Assembly (NCBI GenBank): GCA_030704615.1
Contig: CM060732.1
Coordinates: 5,148,001 to 5,212,000, forward strand
Origin: Takakia lepidozioides
Lineage: Eukaryota; Streptophyta; Takakiopsida; Takakiales; Takakiaceae
DNA length: 64,000 nt
Direction: 5' to 3'
The notes beneath the pieces are model-generated. The model worked only from the letters and a program-made list of their open reading frames with translations. It was not told where the DNA came from and made no database searches. Position 1 is the stretch's first letter; every line of letters begins with the position of its first letter. This document shows, piece after piece, positions 1 through 10,826 of this stretch. The position numbers and the translations under genes were made by a program.

Positions 1-1306
1 AACAAATTTAAATGATTTTATTAAGTTTATTGTAGATGTTTAGTAAATATTGTTGTTTCCAGAGAATCCATACCCTGATCACATCCCTAATCTAAGTTGA
101 AATCCTAGTTTTGTACAGTTTCACGGGCAGCAAGGGAGACCTCCTGTCCATCACAATTGCTGCAGTTTTTTAATATTAGCCTACAAAAAAATGCCAAACA
201 TTGTCACTCCAGAAGTACATGAGAATTATGACTGCTGTCCCAAGTTCGACATCTCCACTAAGGCAAGGGAGATCTCCCGATCTATGATTAGAACATAGTA
301 AGATAGAAAGTCATCCCGTCAAGATACGTCCCAAAATGTCCAAAGTAATTTATTAGAGCATCACCAAACCAAATTTGTACAGCCATTGAGGTCCCTGGCT
401 ATGGGCACTTATCAACCATCACCATCCCAGGTGGATTCCCAGGTGGCATGGCCGTTCTGATTATGTGTCATTCATGCAAGTCATATCTCCACGCACAAAA
501 CACATGCGGACTAGGACAGACGGGAGGTCTCCCCTCCCAAGCGATACACATCAGCAGTAGTCAAATTAAATTGAGGAAGAAACATGCACAAGTTACAAAG
601 CCATAAGAGAATGAGGGGTCTGACAGGAACATGCACACATAGAAAGACATAGAGGACGGGAGGTCTCCCGTCCTTCCTCACACTCTCTAGTCTACAAGAG
701 TCTGACGGGTGTGATGACGAAACCAAAACATGCACATAGTCAGGTAGGGGAGATCTCCCGTGGTGATACCTCTCATAACGACATGAGTAATGAATTCCAA
801 AACCGAACAAAGAGTACCCAGAGAACACAGAGCACAACCATGATATCCATCGCTATGACATGAAATGAATAAAAAATAATGAACCATTTTTATTCATAAT
901 TTGCACTTAGAGAATAGCGTCATTGTCAATGTATATCATCTACAATTTCCCAACTGGTGGAAGACTGTCATCCGACTAGTAAGAATGGGTAGCGGATTCT
1001 ACTCTCATCCCAGATCTCCCCAGATGGACATTCCGTTGTCATGCATGTGTTTGAGGGCACTGTCCTCGCCAGCAGATCTCCTCCTCATAAATACTTATAT
1101 ACCTCCAGAGACCCTCCTGGCCTGTGGGTTTGGCATGTCCATCCTTCTTCTTGTCGGATGTTGACTTCATCCGACGCTTGGCCTTGACTGGAACAGACAA
1201 ACCAATCCATGAGAAAAATCAGTAGACTTTTTAGGTTCATGGTGCGCAGTAGGGACGAGAGACCTCCCATGCTTACTGACCCTCTCTAACCTCTTAACCC
1301 ACTACT

Positions 1307-2161
1307 CTAAGACACATCGGTTGACATAAAAAGAAGAAGTTGAAAGCAAAGAGGGGGGAACATACCTAAAAACACACAAGGGTCAGTAATCCCTAGGGGA
1401 TTTGCATATCTCGCTAGCCAAATCCAATCAGGGTGAGAGCTATCGACAGGCATCTGAACATTTGCACACTTCCAATAATTCTCCTCCATGTATTCTTGAA
1501 CTGTCGGAGATGACATCATGCCAGAAATGAATGGCCATAAAGCCTCAACAAGATCCTCAACAAAAGAATCTCGTCCCTCCTTGACGATCGGCGTTAGAGT
1601 GCCATCAAAGGATCTCGGGTAAGAACCAGTGTTCAAAGGGTTTCTCAGGGCTTTGGTGGGCTCACCATCAATCAAAAGCGTTTGGCCTTTTAGGCCGTAG
1701 GGCTTAGAACTTCTCCCGAAGTGTTCCCAAAGACCAACAATGTCTTTAATGTAGAACGGCTGTGTTGAGGCAATGTAGGCAGGAAGCTTGGTGCAAGTAT
1801 CTCGACACCAGACAAAGCAAAATTTCCTAACCATATCCTTCGGGAGAAGATATGCCAGAAGAGCCTCAACCATATGTTGAACTCCATAGGACCAGATACC
1901 CACATGGTAATGGTTGAACGCAAGTTCAAGAAATTCCAGAAGACCCGGACGAGAAACGACATTGTCCCAATCGTAGGGAATTTTGGCATGAGGGAAATGT
2001 TCAAGGAACCGCTGTGATCCAACAGGCTTCGGTTTATAGCACAATAAACCAACAACACTCAGAATGATTAACTTACTTTGACCTCCAAAGGAGGCCGTCA
2101 CTCGTGTCTTCCGGCGCAAGAGATTTGCTGCCTCACTCGCTCGAAAATGGTCATGACCCAT
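1307..2161 (-). CDS. FCP1/NIF-like HAD phosphatase-fold protein, partial, catalytic Asp missing
   Basis: The 284-codon frame resembles the FCP1 homology (NIF) domain of plant CTD-phosphatase-like proteins. Visible landmarks are HYHVGIWSYGVQHMVE, FCFVWCRDTCTK, PFYIKDIVGLWEHF and QTLLIDGEPTKAL. The family normally opens with a D-L-N-G or DxD motif carrying the nucleophilic Asp. Here the matching stretch is IILSVVGLLC, so the nucleophile is Ser and activity is unlikely. Codons after about 1365 probably read into an intron, since a GTATGT-like donor lies there. The ATG at 2161 follows CTTGACAG, a possible acceptor, so this may be an internal exon. A related but disrupted gene lies at 17.8-18.8 kb. 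Fold call fairly secure; functional status uncertain. Confidence 0.55.
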   Translation of the reverse strand: MGHDHFRASEAANLLRRKTRVTASFGGQSKLIILSVVGLLCYKPKPVGSQRFLEHFPHAKIPYDWDNVVSRPGLLEFLELAFNHYHVGIWSYGVQHMVEALLAYLLPKDMVRKFCFVWCRDTCTKLPAYIASTQPFYIKDIVGLWEHFGRSSKPYGLKGQTLLIDGEPTKALRNPLNTGSYPRSFDGTLTPIVKEGRDSFVEDLVEALWPFISGMMSSPTVQEYMEENYWKCANVQMPVDSSHPDWIWLARYANPLGITDPCVFLGMFPPLCFQLLLFMSTDVS

Positions 2162-2256
2162 CTGTCAAGATTTGATGGTTAGCTTGGATGTGACCATCGG
2201 CAGCTATATTACTGATGTGTAGTAAAGTGGGAGATGAATCTAGATTTTCTGGCACC

Positions 2257-2974
2257 TTAACCCTTAAGTTCCCAAGCCATTTTTTGATTTTTTACCAATT
2301 TTGGGTACCCAGCTGCAGTAAATTGCCCCTAGAAACCTACCAAAAATCATCCACAGATTCCAGCCTTATAGCAATGGGCCCAGCTCATTTATGCATGACA
2401 TACCAAAATATGAGCCAAGTCCACCGTGGAAATTGTGAGATTATAGCGTTGGCCCGGACCTCAAATATCAGGCCCCAAATTGCAGGTCCAACTGATTTTT
2501 TCACCTATGCTTGCTCTGCATGCAATTACATGGGGGTTGAAATCTCAAAATTGACAGCAGAAAATGTGCCTCCAAATGAAGTACTTTTTTTTCTACAATT
2601 TTTTTAAAAGCCAACGGTGGATGTGTGCATGTAATGCTCACACACCACAAGGTGAAGTGTTTTTTTCCAAAATTGCTAATTTTCTGCCAAAAATGGCCTT
2701 TGAAGTGCAATCTGTTTTGGGCTTGTTTACCTGCCACGTCAGCGGTCAACAGCCCTTTTTCAGGCCCCAAAACGTAAATTAAAGATCTAAGATATTTTTT
2801 GTCAGTCGCAGCTTTTGTTTTTTTTTAGTTTTGTTTTTTGCATCATACTCGAGACAAATCCCTTGTCATTAAAGGTTCAGGAGTGGGCCCCATCAGATTA
2901 GATCTGCAAAAATTAGGTCGACCCTGCAAATTCAAAGTGACCCGATTCAGGTCGCTTGGGAACTTAAAGGTTAA
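2257..2974. mobile_element. MITE-like element with 17-18 bp TIRs and TTAA flanks
   Basis: The ends are inverted repeats: left CCCTTAAGTTCCCAAGC from 2261 and right GCTTGGGAACTTAAAGG to 2970, with one mismatch. Each is bordered by TTAA (2257-2260 and 2971-2974). The 710-bp interior has no convincing coding sequence. TTAA duplication and ends beginning CCYT are the signature of piggyBac-type elements, which are rare in plants; the TTAA could instead be part of the inverted repeat. It lies just 5' of the minus-strand FCP1-like exon. Confidence 0.55.
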
Positions 2975-3540
2975 GCAAAACATCCACTGGAAAATTTAAG
3001 ATCTTTGAACATCTCACAATCTGTGCATTTCACGAATTTTCCACCTGGTTTCCGAACCTCAACATTCCCAAAAACTTTCGTTCGAATTTGTCTAATTCCA
3101 GACTTCGACAATGTCTTCAAGCCCATTCGTTTGTTCGTCTAATCCAATGTCAACAATGTATAGAGTTAGTATCGTATTTAGGACGGGAGACCTCCCGTGG
3201 ACATTGGAATTGAGATCGAATTTCCAATATCTAAATCCAAGAGATATGAAAATTTGATAGATGCAAAAAGAACGACAGAAACAAAATTTCGTTCATAAAT
3301 AGATGGACTAACTTCGCTCGGAACGATCCATCAATGGACTATCGGTTAATATGCTGACGATTTGATATCGACTATTAGCACGTGTAGCAGAATGATTACG
3401 GGAGGTCTCCCGTGACATACGCTCCTTGAAAGTAGAATTTTTTTTTATAGAGGCAGATCCGGATTGGGTTGGAAAGCAGTATCCTACCTCATTGGACTGT
3501 TGATTCAGCTCCTTCCAATTCATCTCCACCGGCAGCAACT
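2975..3540. other. No gene recognised; one P1 palindrome pair
   Basis: The stretch is AT-rich and has no supported coding sequence. It contains two good P1 palindromes (3183-3198 and 3398-3413). A minus-strand frame at 3308-3538 has no recognisable motif and is not called. Confidence 0.5.
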
Positions 3541-3948
3541 TCAGAACATCTTGCCTTCATCTCCGATACCTCTCATTTTATGAGGCATGAGGTCACTGTT
3601 TCTGGAAATCAGCGATAACAAATTCGTCTCGGCCTGCAGGGTTTCTGCTCGGGGTTTCTTCATTCTTCTGTTTCCATGCATTGACGAGGTGTATCCATCA
3701 TTACTCTTCCTCTTGTATCCATGGTACGTTGACCTTCCGATTCCATGGATTGTCCACCATGCCTTTTCACAGACCTCAACTCCTTCCATTGTAAGGTAGG
3801 CATGACGACCACAACCTGGAAGTCGGTGTAGTCGTGGGGGGATGTCAAACCCTAACTCTCTCTTTGCATCAAAAGAAGATGCCAAGAACTTACTCCGGAT
3901 AGCCTTAGTTTTTCCCAGCTGAAGTGTTGACAACAGTTTCGAGCACAA
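3541..3948 (-). CDS. Transposon-derived protein fragment (VCxxAWxxxHGI / MHGN-KPR type)
   Basis: The predicted 135-residue fragment carries GRHAYLTMEGVEVCEKAWW, IHGIGRSTYHGYKRKSNDG, MHGNRRMKKPRAETLQAETN and LMPHKMRGIGD. I recall this linear pattern (VCxxAWxxxxGIxxxTxxxYK, then HGN...KPR..T.QA..L and D.MPHK) from transposon-like hypothetical proteins of mosses and streptophyte algae, where the first part looks like a helix-turn-helix-type DNA-binding region. The downstream catalytic part is absent, so the gene is truncated. The frame is open beyond the first Met, so the true start is upstream. Together with the minus-strand frame at 4041-4798 it may be the remnant of one element. Confidence 0.4.
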   Translation of the reverse strand: MCSKLLSTLQLGKTKAIRSKFLASSFDAKRELGFDIPPRLHRLPGCGRHAYLTMEGVEVCEKAWWTIHGIGRSTYHGYKRKSNDGYTSSMHGNRRMKKPRAETLQAETNLLSLISRNSDLMPHKMRGIGDEGKMF

Positions 3949-4040
3949 CAGCTCACAGAGCTTACTGCTTGAATTGACTCCGAATTTAAGAATCGGATCA
4001 ATTTCTTCCCCCTGGAGTTCTCATCTCCCTTTCATTTATA

Positions 4041-4798
4041 CTACGATTTCTTAACTCCTTCAAGGTGGTCATCCTCCGTGTCTGACTCGTGCTCTTCATA
4101 AAACTTTGTGAGCAACTCTGATAGTATGCGGCCGTCTCGAAGTTTTGTATGTGTAAGCCGCCATTTTGTAATTGTCATTAGCATATCCTGAGCTGACCCA
4201 GAGACAGCTGTAACAATCACACGGACATGCTTCTCCCCAAGGTTTTCACCGAGAATAACTTCGTCAGGTAGACCGGCCACAATCCGGCCCTCAGCGATGA
4301 CGCCCATCTCGTCATTGAGAAGATTGCACATCTGATTATGCCAAGTATCTCTTCCGAATATCTGATGTACGCCTTTCTGACTCTCGGCACGCCTTTTTTT
4401 TTTGGTTGTATCTTGTGAATCTTTTGTTCCTGCGCCTTCAATACCATCGGCAGTGTCCTTCTGTATTGTATCCTCCACAACATTCGTGCTCGCTCCAGCA
4501 TCGGACCTAGACCCCTCACCCTCCATTGCACACATTTCTGAACTTGACTAACTTTCCAGACAACGGGTGTCCCCAGGGCTTCTCCAAGAGTTTCCGCGTC
4601 TGCATGTGAATACGGCAAGCTAATGGACTCCATTCCATGTATCACGGTTTTCAAGATGACGCTCACTAAACTACTAGAGAGATGCCTGCCATGACAAAAT
4701 CCCTCTCCCGACGTATTCAGACAGGTACCCTCAGTGACAATTCTTGGAACTGGAGAGCCGACAAGGTGGATTAAATTCGCGGCTTCTCCGACAGACAA
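4041..4798 (-). pseudogene. Unrecognised, probably transposon-borne gene remnant in two frames
   Basis: Two overlapping minus-strand frames (4217-4798 and 4041-4535) look like parts of one product. The upstream part has VTEGTCLNTSGEGFCHGRHL and AETLGEALGTPVVWK. A gEA(L/I)GtxVxW ending resembles the regulatory-type module often found in CACTA-borne plant proteins. The downstream part has a basic TTKKKRRAE stretch and an acidic tail HESDTEDDHLEG. Joining them needs a frame change near 4500-4540, either an intron or a frameshift. No catalytic motif is visible; I cannot assign a function. Confidence 0.35.
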
Positions 4799-5152
4799 CT
4801 ATCCACAGGTGGTAACCATCTTCTACCACGGGAGATCTCCCCTGCTATGCCCTCGAGTAAAAAACGGGGAGCAAAAAAGGTAGAAAAGATGAAGATATCA
4901 AATGCGGCGAACCCTCCGCAGGATGACGGGAGATCTCCCGTTCTCGTCGCCTCAACCCTTAAGCTAGAATCCACACAAAAATCCAGGATTGTGCAAGGCA
5001 AGATCATCTATGCACACCACAGATGCAAACACTAAGGGATCACGGGAGGTCTCCCGTTCTGTGATCTCCAATGGGCAGAAAAAGTTAAATAGAAAATAGA
5101 GTTCCAAACAAATTGGAACGGAACTGCTCAGGATGACGGGAGATCTCCCGTC

Positions 5153-6520
5153 ACATTCTTTTGAATCGTATAACTGGAGAAGACCAAGACAGATAAATGA
5201 GATGCAGAAAAGAACGACAAAACAAAGAGAAACTCTAATGTAACAGCCCTTCTTCGCTATGCCAGGCTAAAAAAGGAGACATTGCGTGAGTTGAGAGTAT
5301 AACTCTTCTGGAAAATAGTGAGAGAGAATGATTAACAAACAAGCAGAGATGAAATACCACTCTCAATCCTTCCACCACCCTTCCACCACTCTTCAGTCCA
5401 TCCACCACCTGCACTCCCCAATTCGGCAGGGCTTTGCCGAGACGGAATGAAATGAGAGGGAAAATGTTGCCCTTATATAGACCCGTATTTGCATGCGGCG
5501 GCATGAGGCCAACCTCACCCATACATGAGGCTTGTATAGCAAGGGGAATCGTTTCATTAATTACTTGCCATGAGGGTGAAAACATGCTGATGTGTACCAC
5601 TGACACTCCTGAAAAGGACTAAATTTTGACTGCTGGCGCGTTATACCGCGACGCGTGGACATGACATGTTGCGATGAAAACGTGATAAAATTTACAGATG
5701 ATAGTGGGCACCTCGACCCTATGCATTGGATGCTCGTACACCCTCTTGTACACCTCCAATTTTGCTCGTACACTGCTAATTTTGAGTTTACGATACTAAC
5801 TCGACTTCCATTTGCCACCATTTGCTTTCCCCTCATCATATCCAAGCCGGGTTTGGTGTGTTTGATGCCTACTTCAGTGCTACAGATGCTCGTATAATTT
5901 TTAGGAGTTTATTTGATATATTTTTAATTTTAAAATAATTTGCAATGAATGATACACAATTTGTAAGAACTCATTTTGGCCTCAAATTCAAAATTGGGGG
6001 ACCTTGTAGCCATTTCAAGGACATGACCTTCTTCCTTTTCAGTAGCTAAACACTTTTAGTGAAAGAACTATGTTCAAATTTTGAGGTTTAGTAGTACCAA
6101 AGTTTGGTGCCCCTAAGTTATGCATATCGTGTAGTAGAAAATTCTTATGATAATGGGTATTTCTGGTTTTGTAGGTCTACTATCCTTTTTGCATTCTTCC
6201 ATACCTTACATAAGCACATGAAAATCCCTGATAGGACCTTCACATGTTATGGGTGTGAAAATGAGTCCTAAAGGACTACAACATTTTGGGACATTTGAAC
6301 CTTGTGCTATTCAAGACTCCTTTAGGACCTCTTAAACTTGTCAAATCACAAAAAAATTTACATAGGCATGACAAGAACTTCAAGGGCTTTCCAATGATAT
6401 AATGTTTCTGTGGTTTTATACTGAACTTGATATCCTAAATTTGGATCAATTGCGCCATATGTGTTGGAAAGTAGTTTGTGACATCTTTTTTGGGTCATAT
6501 TAGTGTGTTTTGACCTCCAT
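5153..6520. other. No gene recognised
   Basis: Mostly AT-rich sequence. Around 5730-5895 the word CTCGTA(C/T)A recurs several times (CTCGTACAC twice, CTCGTATAA once). No frame shows a recognisable motif and no element termini were found. Confidence 0.5.
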
Positions 6521-7289
6521 AATGACTGGGACGGGGGGCCTCCCGTACCCGACAGTACGACATCTGCATGGCCACCACGTGGATAGATATCATCTATGGG
6601 TGTACTTGCACGACGACATCAATGCAATCGGAACCGTCCAATGGGATCCCAGATCTAATCTGAGCCGTCGGATTCGATGGATGTCATATGACCATGATGA
6701 CACTGCGCCGCGCCACGGGAGCTCTCCCCTCGCCGCATTCATCGAAGGTAAGATTTGCCGTAGCGCCGCCGCCGCCGCATTCAGTAACGCTGCAGTATGG
6801 CCGCGTGGACGCGGACATTGAATGTACGAAGAATCCGGGCATTGGCGGCCTCCCGTACTCCGACGTTCCAGCAGATGCGTAACCTGCCTGCTTGCCACGT
6901 GCTGTAATACTAACTATGGATATGCCTTCACATGCGTGCTCAAAAGCATCGTTGAATCTGGACTGTCCATTACATATGGAGGGCATAGAACCTCCATGTT
7001 CATGAGTTGAATGCGCGGTTTCACGGGAGCCATCTCCTAATAAATATGATTGGCTAGGTTTGCGGGCCCTGCGGCCGCCGCCGCTTGAATCTCGCGCATG
7101 ACAGGCGCGTGGCAGACGCCGTTACACGGGAGCCCTCCCCTAATAATTGGCTAGGTTTGCTAGCCGGGGGTTGCAAATCCATGAGCATGAGCGGTGAGCG
7201 CATGAGCATGAGCAGAGGTTCCCGATCCTCGCCCGAACCTATACCGAACCACCTCGAAGGTGGAGGTCGGCAACCAAAACTGCCGACTT

Positions 7290-7470
7290 CATGCATCTTG
7301 GTAACAGTCTACAGAAATAGGAGGTGGAACGCCTATGACCATGACGTGCAGGTGAGGTGTTATAGTTGCCACAGACTATAACATCACATTCGTTATTGGG
7401 GGGTCCGTAGGGCAATGTTGGATGTTATGGTTGCCACCGACTATATCATCCCCACTCAAAACTGGACCTG
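7290..7470. repeat. Tandem pair of small hairpins
   Basis: Near 7357-7388 the arms GTGTTATAGT and ACTATAACATCAC flank a short loop. About 70 bp later (near 7427-7450) a diverged copy, GATGTTATGG to GACTATATCATC, repeats the arrangement. The unit looks like a small duplicated inverted repeat of unknown origin. Confidence 0.4.
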
Positions 7471-8690
7471 TATAAAAATGACAACTAACCCAGGTAGATG
7501 GGGGAGGTTGAAGGAAACGGTGTATGCATTGCCTATTTCTGGACCATACTTCTCTAGTGCCTTAATTTGTGAAAGACACAACAGTCTATTGAACTAAGGC
7601 TGGATAAGTTAGGCAAGAATCTATTATTTACTCATGGTGTGTGAGGTTTAGTGATAGATTTAGTTGAATGGAGTAGAACATATTCTCAGGTTAGGTTGGG
7701 AGGGATGGTTACTATTGTGCTTATAACTTCGTATGTGTGTTGTAAGGTCTTGACCATGTTTGTTCAACATACGAGTGGTTTGTGTGCATAGTACTACAAA
7801 GTAAAAAACTATTTGTTCTTGAAATGGACACAGATAAAGTGTGGTTGTCTGTGAGAGAAAGAGTGTGCACATAGAGTGTAAAATTTTGCGGCATAGCTGT
7901 TGTCATGTCATGGCAACGGTCTTCACAACATGAGCAGACCAGTGATTGATTCATTTGGATATTTGTCGGAGGTATTTTATGGCTTCAGCAGACCAGGGAT
8001 CAGCACTCCAAGAATTCCAAACTTTGCTTCAACACTTGATTGTCGTTCTGACTCCTCCCATAGCTCAGTATCAACGAGTTTGTTATGCACCAATGCTTAC
8101 AAAAGCTGGAGATCGGAAATGTAGGATAAACCTAAGCAATCCCTCGTAGGTCAAACAAGCACCATCTTGGGACTACCTAGGTCTCACCAAGCTTGTTCTT
8201 AGCCCTCCCTTTCTGCTTGTAATCTGGGTAGTTGCATCTACAGACCTCATTGCGGACGTCCCATGAAGACTGATTATCCCGAGTTTACCCTCAGATGGTT
8301 CATCTAACATATATGAAAGGCATGGAAATGAAGACAATGATGGGCGTTCGAAGGCTTCTCAATGGTTGCTAACTTTTGTACTCCAATCATCTACAGAAAC
8401 CCGTTTGGAAGCACACTCCAAACCAGAATCTTGCTTTCACCAAACTGCCTTGTACACCCTTCTTTTCTGAAACCAGCATTCGTGGTGACTATGATGCGTA
8501 ACTAGAAGCTTCCACACAGGGCTGAAGCACCTTCATATTTAACAATCATTTATGCGTTCTGTCGCGAGGACAAACTTAAAAACTAAAAATGCCCAAGAGA
8601 AAAGAAATTGTTTCATGCAAACATATTGGTTCTTTGAACTCATTCATGTTCATCAGAGAGGTAAATAGTTTTAAGACAATAGTAATAATA
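7471..8690. other. No gene recognised
   Basis: Two short overlapping plus-strand frames near 7900-8150 lack recognisable domains and a supported start. The rest shows no clear repeat or RNA structure. I see nothing that can be supported as a gene. Confidence 0.5.
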
Positions 8691-8699
8691 ATAATGAAT

Positions 8700-9898
8700 C
8701 TATTAGTCGGCGTCGACTTATCTTCGACTATAAACACAAAAAATCAGGTTGGGTTTAAGTTCATCAGAGAATGGGGAGGAAAAAAAAAAAAAACAAACAA
8801 AAAAACTATTAGTCGGCGCCGACTTATCTTCAACTATGAACACAAAATAACAGTTTGGATTTAAAGTCGGCACCGACTTTAAAGATGGGAGGGAAAAAAA
8901 ACAAAAAAAACAATTAGTCGGCGCCGACTTATCTTCGACTATGAACACAAAAAATCAGTTTGGGTTTAAGGTCGGCACCGACTTTAACCAAGGGAGCGGG
9001 GAAAAAATAAAAATAAACTATTAGTCGGCACCGACTTATCCTCGATTATGAACCCTTGAAATCAGCTTAGGTTTAAAGGCGGCACCGACTTTAACCAAAG
9101 GAGCCAAAAAAAGAATTAATAAATTAATAAATTAATAAAAACTATTAGTTGGCGCCGACTTATCCTCGATTATGAATTGGAAAAATCAGCTTGGGTCTAA
9201 AGTCGGCACCGACCTTTAACCAAAAGAACAAAGAAAAAAGAAAAAAAGAAAAAACTATTAGTCGGCGCCGACCTATCTTCGATTATGAACACAAAAAACC
9301 AGCTTGGGTTTAAAGTTGGCACCGACTTTAACGATGGGAACTTTATACCTATGAGCATGAGCAAAAATATTCATGAGCAAAGATAAAAACAACATTATTT
9401 GGATGAAATATAATATTTGGATATACTATTTGGATGAAATATAGTATTTGCTCTACAATCTTGATTTAGTTGGCGCCGACTTATAGGTTTTTCTTTTTAA
9501 AAAAAGAAAAAACTGATTTTTTGTGTTCAAAACTTGAATAAGTCGACGCCGATTTATAGTTTGTTTTATTTTGTTTTTCCGGTTTTTTTTCTCCCATCGT
9601 TAAAGTTGGTGCCGACTTTAAACCCACACCGTTTTTTTGTGTTTATAGTCGAAGATAAGTCGGTGCCGACTTATAGTTTTTTTTTTTTTTTTTTTTTTTT
9701 TTCCTCCCATCGTTAAAGTCGGTGCCGACTTTAAACACACACTGATTTTTAATGTTCATAGTCGAAGATAAGTCGGTGCCGACTTATATTTTTTAATTTC
9801 TTTTTTATGTTTTTCTCCCATCGTTAAAGTCGGTGCCGACTTTAAATCCACACTGATTTTTTGTGTTCGTAGTTGAAGATAAGTCGGCGCCGACTTAT

Positions 9899-9940
<42 letters not shown>

Positions 9941-10148
9941 CTCTCCCATCATTAAAGTCGGTGCCGACTTTAAACACACATTGATTTTTAATGTTCATAG
10001 TCCAAGATAAGTCTGTGCCGATTTTTTTTACTTTAAAAAAAAAAGAAAAAAAAAAAGTGTTTTTCTCCCATCGTTAAACTCGGTGCCGACTTTAAACCCA
10101 CACTGATTTTTTCTGTTCGTAGTCGAAGATAAGTCGGCGCCGACTTAT

Positions 10149-10179
<31 letters not shown>

Positions 10180-10250
10180 CCTTCCCTTTGATAAACTTTA
10201 ACCCAAACTGATTTGTATATTCCTAGTCGAAGATAAGTCGGCAGACTTCC
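8700..10250. repeat. Head-to-head palindrome array P2 (AGTCGG-YR-CCGACT)
   Basis: About six units run left to right from 8700 to about 9350, and six to seven run in reverse complement from about 9470 to 10250. Each unit of about 105-125 bp has two palindromes. One has TA-type flanks (TTAGTCGG-CG-CCGACTTAT; for example 8812, 8915, 9022, 9146, 9259, then inverted at 9657, 9771, 9882, 10132). The other has AA-type flanks (AAAGTCGG-CA-CCGACTTTAA; for example 8864, 8970, 9198, 9312, inverted at 9603, 9716, 9829, 9955, 10079). Between them lie TCTTCGACTATGAACACAAA and a poly(A) tract. The whole is an imperfect inverted repeat with arms of roughly 650-780 bp around a 9350-9470 spacer. Confidence 0.85.
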
Positions 10251-10369
10251 CTTAACCAGCCAGCGCATAATCGGCGTCGTGAATGACATAACCTAGCCGG
10301 CCCAAAACACCAGGAATCACTGTCTTTCGGATCCTACTTGTGCTTTAAAAAAAAAATGTGGCAGGATCA

Positions 10370-10445
10370 AGACCAAAATGGAGGGGTGGGGCTGAGAGCA
10401 GCAACTGTTGTTGCTCTCAGCCCCCCCCCCACCATTCCAAAAAAA
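10370..10445. repeat. Strong hairpin (inverted repeat with arms of about 17-30 bp)
   Basis: GGGGCTGAGAGCAGCAAC is followed by a 3-4 base loop and then GTTGCTCTCAGCCCC. The pairing continues, less perfectly, outward into GGAGGGGTG on the left and CCACCATTCC on the right. Homopolymers (C10, A18, G9) cluster immediately downstream. It could be a foldback fragment or a small-RNA precursor-like hairpin; no other evidence supports transcription. Confidence 0.6.
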
Positions 10446-10821
10446 AAAAAAAAAAAAACAAAGCATGGGGGGGGGGCTCAGACTTTAAAATATGAGGCAT
10501 GAAGGCAGATTTGGATACTTATGTCTGTCTCTTGCATGCGTGCATGAAGATGACAGGCCTGGAAATTGGAAAGCAGATGCACGATCGCATTAAATGGATA
10601 TAAAGTTGGTAGAACTGATAGCAGACTGAACGAGCTTATCAAGCACAAAGACGATCCCATGATATAGGCCCTTCTACTTCTCTTTAACCTTATCTGAAAT
10701 CCAAAACCTGGCTGAGAATAAACCCAAACAAAAACCCTATTGAAGCTCAGTAAGCAGTTCATGTTAAGCAATGGAACAAGGAATTAACAAAACATAAAAA
10801 AGATGCGACATACCCGCAGTG
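10446..10821. other. 3' side of the interrupted FCP1-like gene; mostly unassigned
   Basis: The retrotransposon insertion site is at 10822-10826. On the minus strand the bases immediately left of it continue the FCP1-like exon for a few codons (PLR) and then read GGGTATGT, a plausible 5' splice site at about 10810-10818. The remaining sequence to 10446 would then be intron or 3' sequence of that gene; no further exon can be recognised. Confidence 0.35.
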
Positions 10822-10826
10822 GTGGT

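Larger units (their letters stand above)
134..7141. repeat. Dispersed palindrome family P1 (ACGGGAG-RY-CTCCCGT)
   Basis: Short palindromes recur through the first 7.2 kb and I do not see the family elsewhere. Full or near-full copies are at 267-278, 521-534, 655-672, 748-759, 3183-3198, 3398-3413, 4828-4843, 4925-4942, 5042-5057, 5135-5152, 6531-6546, 6715-6730 and 7126-7141. Weaker or half copies are at 134-146, 1257-1268, about 6843 and about 7022. The arms ACGGGAG and CTCCCGT are conserved while the two central bases vary (AT, GT, AC, GC, CT, CC). Flanking sequence differs from copy to copy, so this is not one longer repeat. Function unknown. Confidence 0.85.

Noticed and set aside
511-887. 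Overlapping minus-strand frames at the left end
   Set aside because: They run through P1 palindromes, have no domain motifs and overlap each other in different frames.
8718-10289. Short frames with Lys or Phe runs in the P2 array
   Set aside because: They are translations of poly(A)/poly(T) and palindromes.
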